Of a stretch of DNA of 64,000 bases, positions 54,548 through 62,081 are shown piece by piece. The stretch covers positions 1-64,000 of the forward strand of contig CALCHN010000045.1 of the NCBI GenBank assembly GCA_937901255.1, written 5' to 3'. Position numbers and translations under genes: made by a program. The stretch comes from an uncultured Flavobacteriales bacterium (GTDB lineage: Bacteria > Bacteroidota > Bacteroidia > Flavobacteriales_E > Vicingaceae). Under the pieces are notes generated by a model. The model was not told where the DNA came from. It saw only the letters and a list, made by a program, of their open reading frames with translations, and did no database searches. Within the stretch, counting starts at the first letter, position 1, and every line of letters starts with the position of its first letter.

Positions 54548-54550
54548 AGT

Positions 54551-55315
54551 TTAATTTCTTAAAAAAACCAATTCTTTTGGTGAAGATGCTTCTTCGTTAA
54601 ACAAGTATCCATCAGTATCGAAAGCAGTTAGTTCTTCTATGGTTTTTAGTTTATTTTTCAAGATAAATGCTGCCATAGCTCCTCTGGCTTTTTTAGCATA
54701 AACCATTACCGTTTTATATTGTCCGTTGCTATAATCTTTAAATACGGGAGTAATTATTGGTGCTGCCAACTTTTTCTTATTAATCGCTTTAAAATATTCG
54801 TTAGAAGCTAGATTAACCAATACTTTGTCACCATTTGTTTTTATTACTTTATTGATTTCATTTACAATGGTATCTCCCCAAAACTCATATAAATTACTTT
54901 TCTTCCCAATTTTTAATTTAGTTCCCATCTCTAATCGGTAAGCATGAATAGCATCCATAGGTTTTAATACGCCATACAAACCCGATAAAATTCTTAAATG
55001 TTCTTGAGCATATTCCAATTCATTTTTTTTGAAAGAAGTAGCATTTAATCCGGCATACACTTCTCCAGTAAAAGTAAACATTGCTTGTTTGGTATTTTCA
55101 GTATTATGGTTAGCACTCCATTGCTGGTATCTTTCTACATTTAGCTGAGCTAAATCATCACTAATAGACATCAGGTTTTGAAGTTTTTTAGGACTATATT
55201 TCCTTAATTCTTTTATTAGTTTTTCTGAATGTTCAACAAATTGAGGCGTAGTAAACCAATCTGGTTTTTCACCTTCTATCGATAGCTTTTTTGCAGGAGA
55301 AATAACTACTAACAT
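54551..55315 (-). CDS. yaaA: Peroxide stress protein YaaA family
   Basis: A 254-residue DUF328/YaaA protein. The opening LVVISPAKKLSIEGEKPDW is diagnostic. LRILSGLYGVLKPMDAIHAYRLEMGTKL and VNLASNEYFKAINKKKL follow. E. coli YaaA lowers intracellular free iron in peroxide stress and binds DNA. A TACTTTTG box (55338-55345, minus strand) just upstream fits the -7 consensus. It precedes the CvfB-like gene, with three bases between them. Confidence 0.93.
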   Translation of the reverse strand: MLVVISPAKKLSIEGEKPDWFTTPQFVEHSEKLIKELRKYSPKKLQNLMSISDDLAQLNVERYQQWSANHNTENTKQAMFTFTGEVYAGLNATSFKKNELEYAQEHLRILSGLYGVLKPMDAIHAYRLEMGTKLKIGKKSNLYEFWGDTIVNEINKVIKTNGDKVLVNLASNEYFKAINKKKLAAPIITPVFKDYSNGQYKTVMVYAKKARGAMAAFILKNKLKTIEELTAFDTDGYLFNEEASSPKELVFLRN

Positions 55316-55492
55316 AAATGATTAATTTTTCAGAACACAAAAGTACTTTTAAAATCACGAATGGTTTTAATAAAGAATGAAAATCTGATTTTAATTAAAG
55401 TCAACTAACTAAGCTTAAAATTAATCTTAGTAGAATTTAAAATTGTTAACTATTCGCTAAAAGAGCATAGGTAAAATCTCATTTGTTCTTAG

Positions 55493-55500
55493 TAATTTTG
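55493..55500 (+). promoter_or_regulatory. Putative -7 box of the mutL promoter
   Basis: TAATTTTG matches the TAnnTTTG consensus, 22 bases upstream of the mutL ATG. A -33 TTG is not evident at the usual spacing. Confidence 0.33.
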
Positions 55501-55522
55501 ACGGCAAAACTTAGCAAAAACT

Positions 55523-57382
55523 ATGGCAGATATTATACAACTTTTACCGGATAATGTAGCAAACCAAATTGCTGCCGGAGAAGTGGTACAACGACCTGCA
55601 TCGGCTGTTAAAGAGCTAATGGAAAATGCCATAGATGCTGGAGCTACCAATATTTGTCTTTCTATAAAAGATGCCGGAAAAACCCTTATCCAAGTTATTG
55701 ATAATGGTTCGGGAATGTCGGAAACCGATGCCAGGTTAAGTTTCGAACGTCATGCTACTTCTAAAATTAAAGTTGCTGATGATTTATTTTGCCTAAATAC
55801 CAAAGGATTTAGAGGCGAAGCATTGGCTTCTATTGCTGCAATTGCACAAGTTGAGCTTAAAACAAGAAAACCAGCTGCCGAACTAGGTTCGCAACTCATT
55901 ATTGAAGGTAGTGAGTTTAAAAGTCAGGAAGCTTGTAGCTGTGCCGTAGGTTCTTCTATATCGGTAAAAAACTTATTTTTTAATGTACCTGCCCGAAGAA
56001 ATTTTTTAAAATCGAATAGTGTGGAAACCAAACACATTATGGATGAATTTCTGAGAGTTGCATTGGTACATCACGACATTGCTTTTAGCATGTATAATGA
56101 TGGTAATGAAGTATATAATCTATCTACAGGAAGTGCTCGACAACGAATTGTAGCGGTTTTTGGAGATAAATACAATACGAAATTAGTCCCGCTTTCTGAG
56201 CAGACAGACATTGTAAATATTGACGGATTTGTTACCAAACCAGAGTTTGCTAAAAAAACCAGAGGCGAACAGTTTTTCTTTGTCAATAATAGGTTTATTA
56301 AAAGTGCTTACTTAAATCATGCTGTTCAAAATGCTTTCGACCAACTCTTAAACAAAGACCAATTTCCATCTTATTTTATTAACCTACATGTTGATCCATC
56401 AAAAATTGACATCAACATTCACCCTACTAAAACCGAAATTAAGTTTGAAGATGAACGTTCTATCTATGCGATATTACGAACCGCCATTAAACAAGCGTTA
56501 GGAAAAAACAACATTTCTCCCACTTTAGATTTTGAACAGGAAAAAAGTTTTGATATTCCCTTGGCTCGATACAAAGAGGCTGCAAAAATGCCTACCATTA
56601 GGGTAAATCCTAATTTTAATCCTTTTGATAGAGAAAAAGAAAGCTCTAAACCTACTTTTGAAAAGCCCAACACTAAAAATTGGGACAGTCTTTTTAATGA
56701 TTTTGAAAAAGACACGCAGACTATTTTAGATGCTAATAATGGCAGCTCAAAATCTGAAGAAAAAAGTACCGAAGCTCAGACTTTTTCGCCCAATTGGGAT
56801 GATGAAACTCAGGCTACTAAAACAACTGTACTTCAAATTCATCAGAAATTTATTCTTACACAGCTTAATCAGAACTACTTTTTTATAGACCAACAAAGAG
56901 CTCACGAAAGGGTTTTGTTTGAACAGTTTTTATCGCACTTAGAACAAGGTAAAGGTAATTCTCAACAATTACTTTTTCCGGAAACGATAGATTTGAGTAA
57001 TGCAGATGCCGAAGTACTGAATGAAATGGCTGACGATATTAAAAAAATGGGCTTTCAGTTTGATGCTATTGGCAGAACTTCTTTTGTTATTAATGGTGTT
57101 CCTACCGAATTTGCTAATCAAAACTTGCTGACTACTTTTGAGCAGTTTATTGAACAATTTAAAATACAGCAAAGTACTTTTAAGTTAGTTCACCTTGAAG
57201 CGTTGGCTATGGCAATGGCTAAAAGTGCTGCTAAAAAGAATGGTCAAGCATTATCTGAACCCGAAATGTTAGGTTTAGTAGAGCAACTTTTTGCTTGTCA
57301 GATGCCTTACCATTTACCTAACGGAAAACCTATTATTATTACGTTAAACATAGATGATCTTAATCATCAATTCCAATATTAA
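55523..57382 (+). CDS. mutL: DNA mismatch repair protein MutL
   Basis: A 619-residue MutL. The N-terminal GHKL ATPase has NAIDAGA, DNGSGM, FERHATSKI and FRGEALASIAAI. A Ser/Thr/Asp-rich linker at about 340-430 precedes the C-terminal dimerisation domain. That domain has FIDQQRAHERVLFE, the counterpart of the endonuclease motif DQHAxxER, with the metal-site His changed to Gln, as often in Bacteroidota. The other endonuclease motifs are also degenerate (FACQMPYHLPNGKP). Strand-nicking ability is therefore uncertain. It is followed by a rhomboid gene five bases downstream. Confidence 0.95.
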   Translation: MADIIQLLPDNVANQIAAGEVVQRPASAVKELMENAIDAGATNICLSIKDAGKTLIQVIDNGSGMSETDARLSFERHATSKIKVADDLFCLNTKGFRGEALASIAAIAQVELKTRKPAAELGSQLIIEGSEFKSQEACSCAVGSSISVKNLFFNVPARRNFLKSNSVETKHIMDEFLRVALVHHDIAFSMYNDGNEVYNLSTGSARQRIVAVFGDKYNTKLVPLSEQTDIVNIDGFVTKPEFAKKTRGEQFFFVNNRFIKSAYLNHAVQNAFDQLLNKDQFPSYFINLHVDPSKIDINIHPTKTEIKFEDERSIYAILRTAIKQALGKNNISPTLDFEQEKSFDIPLARYKEAAKMPTIRVNPNFNPFDREKESSKPTFEKPNTKNWDSLFNDFEKDTQTILDANNGSSKSEEKSTEAQTFSPNWDDETQATKTTVLQIHQKFILTQLNQNYFFIDQQRAHERVLFEQFLSHLEQGKGNSQQLLFPETIDLSNADAEVLNEMADDIKKMGFQFDAIGRTSFVINGVPTEFANQNLLTTFEQFIEQFKIQQSTFKLVHLEALAMAMAKSAAKKNGQALSEPEMLGLVEQLFACQMPYHLPNGKPIIITLNIDDLNHQFQY

Positions 57383-57387
57383 AACGC

Positions 57388-58125
57388 ATGTTTGAAAGCT
57401 TATTCAGAAATATACCGCCTGTTGTAAAAAATCTACTTATTATTAATGTACTTTTTTATTTGGGAACTGTTTTGTTAGAACAACAAGGCATTAACATTAC
57501 AGGCTATTTAGGACTTCATTATATTGAAAGTAATCAGTTCTACCCGCATCAATTAATTACCTACATGTTTATGCACGGAAGTGTAATGCATATTTTCTTT
57601 AACATGTTTGCTGTATGGATGTTTGGTAGAGTCTTAGAACAAGTTTGGGGGCCAAAACGATTTTTAATTTATTATATGGCTACCGGAATTGGTGCTGGAA
57701 TTATTCAGATTTTAGTAGCTTATATAAGATTAATTCCTCTTCGTGATTTAGTTAGTCAAGAAGAAATGGAGTTAATTATTAGTCAAGGGTATGACATTAT
57801 TCAATCAAGAAGATATTTTACTAACCCAATATCACAACAAGTGAATATATTGTTCAACATAAGCACCGTTGGAGCTTCGGGAGCTGTTTTTGGAATATTA
57901 TTGGCATTTGGAATGCTGTTTCCTAATACCGAATTAATGTTACTCTTCCCTCCTATACCCATTAAAGCCAAATGGTTTGTTATTTTTTATGGAATATTTG
58001 AATTGTATGCAGGTTTTGCCAACAACCCTAACGATAATGTAGCTCACTTTGCCCACTTAGGTGGAATGTTGTTCGGGTTTATTCTTATAAAATATTGGAA
58101 TGCTGATAGGAATAAGTTTTATTAA
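57388..58125 (+). CDS. Rhomboid family intramembrane serine protease (1)
   Basis: A 245-residue membrane protease. The catalytic Ser lies in TVGASGAVFGILLAFGMLF and the His in VAHFAHLGGMLFGF; HGSVMHIFFNMFAVWMFG supplies the His/Asn-type helix 2 motif. About six membrane helices. It follows mutL by five bases and is followed by a REP-like element and then a second rhomboid. Substrate unknown. Confidence 0.93.
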   Translation: MFESLFRNIPPVVKNLLIINVLFYLGTVLLEQQGINITGYLGLHYIESNQFYPHQLITYMFMHGSVMHIFFNMFAVWMFGRVLEQVWGPKRFLIYYMATGIGAGIIQILVAYIRLIPLRDLVSQEEMELIISQGYDIIQSRRYFTNPISQQVNILFNISTVGASGAVFGILLAFGMLFPNTELMLLFPPIPIKAKWFVIFYGIFELYAGFANNPNDNVAHFAHLGGMLFGFILIKYWNADRNKFY

Positions 58126-58263
58126 TAAGTCTTTGCAAGAAGACTCCCAAATACTTCGTTATGCTCATTTTTGATTCAGTCATTTACACGATGAAGATAC
58201 TTTTAAAATAATATATTTGTGAGAAACACAACTAAAAAAATAGGTGCAATATTTATATGGTTT

Positions 58264-58334
58264 GACTCACCCCCTAACCCCCTCCTCTTTAAAGGGAGGG
58301 GAAAAAGTTATCGCAAGATAACTTGGGGGTGAGT
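58264..58334 (+). repeat. Double-hairpin intergenic repeat (REP-like), copy 2
   Basis: Same organisation and orientation as the element at 13072-13144: CCCCTCCTCTTTAAAGGGAG (first hairpin), AAGTTATCGCAAGATAACTT (second hairpin), and outer GACTCACCCCC / GGGGGTGAGTT. It separates the two rhomboid genes. Confidence 0.87.
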
Positions 58335-58367
58335 TAAGAATAAGATTTTTAATAATTAAAAAAATAT

Positions 58368-59258
58368 ATGAGTATTATAAACGATTTAAAACATCAGTAT
58401 AAAACAGGGACTGCTTTAATAAAGTTCATTTTTATTAATGTAGCTGTTTTTGTTTTGGTGCATATTATAAGTTTACTCATCTTCTTTTTTACGGGTGTTT
58501 CGGGAGGTAGCATGGTAGCTTCTTGGTTGGCACTACCAGCAGATATTGGTCAGCTAATATTAAAGCCATGGAGCATAATTACTTACATGTTTTTGCACGA
58601 AGGCTTTCTGCACATAGCTTTTAATATGCTTATTCTCTACTTTGGCGGACAAATTTTCTTACAATTTTTAGATGCTAAAAAGCTAATCGGCACTTATATT
58701 TTAGGTGGTATTTCGGGAGGATTGTTGTACATTCTTGCCTTCAATATTTTTCCTGTATTCAATGGAATTGTTTCGGGAGCTCTAGCTTTAGGGGCTTCAG
58801 CATCTGTAATGGCAGTTTTAATAGCTATTGCTGCTTATGTTCCCAACTACACGGTTAGATTAATACTTTTAGGCAACGTAAAACTGAAATACATAGCCCT
58901 ATTTTATGTTATTATGGATATTATTAGCATTCCGCAAGGCAATTCTGGTGGACATATTGCACACTTAGGTGGAGCTTTTTTTGGTTTTTATTTTGTTTAT
59001 CGTTTAAGAAGTGGCAAAGACATTACCGTGGGAGTAAATCGTTTACTGAACTACATTGCTCATTTATTTTCTTCCAAAAGAAAAATGAAGGTGGTGTATA
59101 AAAATCCTGGAAAAACTAAATCTGATGTTGCATATAATGCTCAAAAAGCAGCTAACCAACAAAAGATTGATGCTATTTTAGATAAAATATCTAAGTCGGG
59201 TTACGATAGCCTTAGCAAAGAGGAAAAAGCCATTTTGTTTGATGCTAGTAAGAAGTGA
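58368..59258 (+). CDS. Rhomboid family protein (2) with C-terminal DUF6576-type helix
   Basis: A 296-residue rhomboid. The Ser is in LALGASASVMAVLIAIA and the His in GGHIAHLGGAFFGFYF. The N-terminal HEGFLHIAFNMLILYFGG matches the helix 2 signature of the family. A soluble tail (about 220-296) ends in IDAILDKISKSGYDSLSKEEKAILFDASKK, a conserved motif of Bacteroidota rhomboids. It is probably in the mutL-rhomboid transcription unit, but a REP element intervenes. Convergent with the ZIP gene, three bases apart. Confidence 0.92.
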   Translation: MSIINDLKHQYKTGTALIKFIFINVAVFVLVHIISLLIFFFTGVSGGSMVASWLALPADIGQLILKPWSIITYMFLHEGFLHIAFNMLILYFGGQIFLQFLDAKKLIGTYILGGISGGLLYILAFNIFPVFNGIVSGALALGASASVMAVLIAIAAYVPNYTVRLILLGNVKLKYIALFYVIMDIISIPQGNSGGHIAHLGGAFFGFYFVYRLRSGKDITVGVNRLLNYIAHLFSSKRKMKVVYKNPGKTKSDVAYNAQKAANQQKIDAILDKISKSGYDSLSKEEKAILFDASKK

Positions 59259-59261
59259 TTT

Positions 59262-60002
59262 TTAAAGCGTAACAATAGCTAAAATAAATCCTAGAATAAT
59301 AACACCGAACTTTTTAAAGTTGAACTTATGGTTTTCGGTAGATTCAAATAAAATGGTAGTAGAAATATGTAAAAAAACACCTACTGCTAATGCCATTAAC
59401 ACCGTTATATCTGCTAAAAACAAACTTCCGTAATGCTGACCTAAGTACAACCCTAGAGGAGCTGAAAGAGCAAACATTACTATTCCAAAAATAATTACCA
59501 TTTTGTTTTTTACCTGAGCTAATAGCAAAGAAGCTAATACAATGGCAATAGGGATTTTATGAATCACTATACCTAATAACAAAGAAGAATTTTCATGGTC
59601 GTGATGGTGATGATGTTCCGGCTCTATAAGTGCCATTCCCTCTATAAAAGAATGTAACCACAAACTTAAAAAGATAGCATAAGGAAATACTGATTTAGTT
59701 TCATGTGGGTGAGTATGAAAATGACCATGTTCTATTCCTTTAGAAAAAACTTCTAAAAACCATTGAAAAACAAAACCAATTAAAATAAAAAGTCCTACCT
59801 GAAAAGATGGTGCTACATACAATTCGGGAATAAGGTGTAAAAAGCAAAGTGCTAATAAATAGGCACCACTAAACGATAGTAACAACTTTAGCGACAAGCC
59901 CATTTTAGGCTTTACAACAACCATAATTCCACCACTTAAAAAAGCTGCTAAAAAAAGAATAAGATAAGTATAACTCGTTTCCATACGTTTATTTTTTAGC
60001 AA
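59262..60002 (-). CDS. ZIP family metal transporter
   Basis: A 246-residue ZIP transporter with about eight helices. A His-rich loop, HGHFHTHPHETKS, precedes helix 4. Metal-site helices include LWLHSFIEGMALIEPEHHHHHDHENS and HKIPIAIVLASLLL. Probably zinc or iron uptake; specificity is not determinable. Its start overlaps the methyltransferase stop by 14 bases, so they are translationally coupled. Confidence 0.93.
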   Translation of the reverse strand: MLKNKRMETSYTYLILFLAAFLSGGIMVVVKPKMGLSLKLLLSFSGAYLLALCFLHLIPELYVAPSFQVGLFILIGFVFQWFLEVFSKGIEHGHFHTHPHETKSVFPYAIFLSLWLHSFIEGMALIEPEHHHHHDHENSSLLLGIVIHKIPIAIVLASLLLAQVKNKMVIIFGIVMFALSAPLGLYLGQHYGSLFLADITVLMALAVGVFLHISTTILFESTENHKFNFKKFGVIILGFILAIVTL

Positions 60003-60732
60003 AAAGAATTAGTCTGTCTGAGGTATGAATATCAAAATCGTTTAATTGGTAATCTCCGGCAACCTTAATTAATTTTAGTCCTGCAAGATTAAAGTAATTT
60101 GTAAAATCTTTTTGATAAAGTGCTTTAACTTTTTCCTCAAAACTAAATTTTCTGCCTTTATCTTCAAAAGAAATCTGTTTTACAATAAAACCATCTTTAA
60201 CCTTACGCTTTATTTTAAAAGTTAAATCATCTACTTTTTTTTCTTCTTTGCTTACCATATTGTCAATGGCTTTTTGGGTATTAAGAAAATCAATTACCAA
60301 CACGCCATCTTTTTTTAAACTTCCCGATAGAGCTTTAATAGCCTGAAAGTTATCTTCTTCACTATCAAAGTAGCCAAAACTGGTAAACAAATTAAATACA
60401 ATGTTATATTTATGTTGATTTAATGGTTGTCTGATATCATTTTCAAAAAAATGTAGCTTATCGTTTTCATATTGCTTGGCATGTTTAATATTATTTGCCG
60501 ATAAATCAAACGCATCAACAGCAAACCCAAGCTGATTCATAAAAAGTGCATGCCTTCCTTTTCCGCAACAAGCATCAAGCAAAAAAGCATCTTTTGGAGG
60601 AGCTAAATAATTTATTAAATTATCAATAAAAAAACCAGCCTCTTTAAAATTCCTATTTTTATACAAAAGATGATAGTATGGAGTATCAAACCAAGACTCA
60701 AACCAATTTTTATTATCTAATATTTCTTCCAT
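59989..60732 (-). CDS. Class I SAM-dependent methyltransferase
   Basis: A 247-residue methyltransferase. Motif I is FLLDACCGKGRHALFMNQLG, followed by the acidic VDAFDLSANNIKHAK, a post-I block and KDGVLVIDFLNTQ (motif III-like). The fold is clear but the acceptor is unknown. The next gene, a ZIP transporter, starts within its last 14 bases. It is divergent from siaB across 230 bases. Confidence 0.9.
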   Translation of the reverse strand: MEEILDNKNWFESWFDTPYYHLLYKNRNFKEAGFFIDNLINYLAPPKDAFLLDACCGKGRHALFMNQLGFAVDAFDLSANNIKHAKQYENDKLHFFENDIRQPLNQHKYNIVFNLFTSFGYFDSEEDNFQAIKALSGSLKKDGVLVIDFLNTQKAIDNMVSKEEKKVDDLTFKIKRKVKDGFIVKQISFEDKGRKFSFEEKVKALYQKDFTNYFNLAGLKLIKVAGDYQLNDFDIHTSDRLILFAKK

Positions 60733-60916
60733 CTATGAAATTAAAAAGCAAAAGTATTAATCTATGTAGTAAAAAGCATTACTTTTAGGCAAGATTTTAA
60801 TTGCTTGCCAATTAATGAATACAACCTAAAAACAAGGTTATATTTCGCTGAACTATTTTTTTTTAGCCATTAATGGCGTATTTTTTTACATTAAATTAAA
60901 ATAATACTAAAAAAAC

Positions 60917-60946
60917 TTGTTAAATAATTTTGATTTAATATCTTTG
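60917..60946 (+). promoter_or_regulatory. Promoter of siaB-siaC (TTG, 19 bp, TATCTTTG)
   Basis: TTG (60917-60919) and TATCTTTG (60939-60946) are separated by exactly 19 bases, the spacing and sequence of the Bacteroidota primary promoter (-33 TTG, -7 TAnnTTTG). The box ends 16 bases before the siaB ATG at 60963. Confidence 0.65.
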
Positions 60947-60962
60947 AAATCGAAAATTTTAG

Positions 60963-61544
60963 TTGATGGAGAACATACACGATTTTTATACTAAAATGGA
61001 GGAAGGCAACATAATGCTTTCTTTTAAAGGAGAAGTTACATCCGATTTATTAACCTCAATTCTTCAAATAATGGAGTCTAAGATGGATACTTTGGAAGAA
61101 CCTCCTGTTGTTAAAAAGAAAGTTTACAACATTTTAGTAGAATGTTTACAAAATCTTTACCACCACTTAGAAAACGATGATTTAGCTACCCCTATTAATG
61201 AGAAGAGTGCTTTGTTTATGATTAAAAAACAAAACGATGAGTACTCTATTATGACAGGGAACTACATGGTTAAAGAGAATGTTGAACCTATGAAAAAAAG
61301 GTTAGACACGATTAATGCCATGGATAGCTTACAACTTAAAACCTACTACAAAGAAGTTTTAAATAACGGAGAAATGTCTTCTAAAGGAGGCGGAGGTTTA
61401 GGTATGATAGATATTGCCAGAAAATCAGGAAAAAAATTAGAATACCGCTTTGATAATGTTGATGATAAACTTACATTTTTTAGCTTAAATGTAAAAGTTG
61501 CTCAAAACAAAAACAAAGAAGAAAAAGAAGAAAAAGTTAAATAA
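60963..61544 (+). CDS. siaB: SiaB family protein kinase (DUF6272)
   Basis: A 193-residue SiaB-like kinase. In Pseudomonas aeruginosa SiaB phosphorylates SiaC, a partner-switch that controls diguanylate cyclase activity and aggregation. Key segments are SFKGEVTSDLLTSILQIMESKMDT, KKVYNILVECLQNLYHHLEND and the Gly-rich GGGGLGMIDIARKSGKKLEYRF, all GHKL-like. The tail is Lys/Glu-rich. siaC starts 15 bases downstream. The other members, SiaA (phosphatase) and SiaD, are not in the window, but the window ends soon after. Confidence 0.9.
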   Translation: MMENIHDFYTKMEEGNIMLSFKGEVTSDLLTSILQIMESKMDTLEEPPVVKKKVYNILVECLQNLYHHLENDDLATPINEKSALFMIKKQNDEYSIMTGNYMVKENVEPMKKRLDTINAMDSLQLKTYYKEVLNNGEMSSKGGGGLGMIDIARKSGKKLEYRFDNVDDKLTFFSLNVKVAQNKNKEEKEEKVK

Positions 61545-61559
61545 ATAATAAATTGAGAT

Positions 61560-61937
61560 ATGGAAGTATTAATTTTAGAAGGAACACCAAAAACACCAAC
61601 AATTGAATTCAAACCTAGTGAAGGATATTTGTTATTAAGAGGAAGATCTATTCCTGAAAACTCTATTGAGTTTTACAAACCTTTAATTGAAGGATTAGAT
61701 GCTTATAACAACAACCCTCAATCTAAAACTACTGTTGATATTCAATTGGAATATTTCAATACAAGTTCTTCAAAATGTGTGTTGGATGTTTTAAAGAAAT
61801 TAGAAGCAATTAATGGAAATAGCGAAGTAATCATTAACTGGTATTACGAAGAAGATGATGAGGATATGTTAGAAGCAGGTGAAGATTATCAGGCTATCAT
61901 TAACGTTCCTTTCAAAATGATTGAAGTAGAAGAATAA
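61560..61937 (+). CDS. siaC: SiaC family regulatory phosphoprotein (DUF1987)
   Basis: A 125-residue SiaC/DUF1987 protein. The segment LRGRSIPENSIEFYKPLIEGLDAY and the central YFNTSSSKCVLDVLKKLEA carry the Thr/Ser cluster that corresponds to the phosphorylated site in P. aeruginosa SiaC. A C-terminal acidic strand ends in FKMIEVEE. It follows siaB at 15 bases and ends in a strong terminator, so the unit is siaB-siaC only. Confidence 0.92.
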   Translation: MEVLILEGTPKTPTIEFKPSEGYLLLRGRSIPENSIEFYKPLIEGLDAYNNNPQSKTTVDIQLEYFNTSSSKCVLDVLKKLEAINGNSEVIINWYYEEDDEDMLEAGEDYQAIINVPFKMIEVEE

Positions 61938-61955
61938 AAAATATCAAAACTAAAG

Positions 61956-61985
61956 AAAAAGCTATCCGTTGAGATAGCTTTTTTT
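61956..61985 (+). terminator. Rho-independent terminator after siaC
   Basis: AAAAAGCTATC pairs with GATAGCTTTTT around a six-base loop, followed by further Ts. It begins 18 bases after the siaC stop. Confidence 0.9.
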
Positions 61986-62081
61986 ATTTCCTCTAAATAA
62001 TTGATTTCTAAAAAGAATGTTTTATATTTGATTAAGTATTCCTCAAGTAATTTATTTAAGACCTAACAAAAAAAAGCTTAA

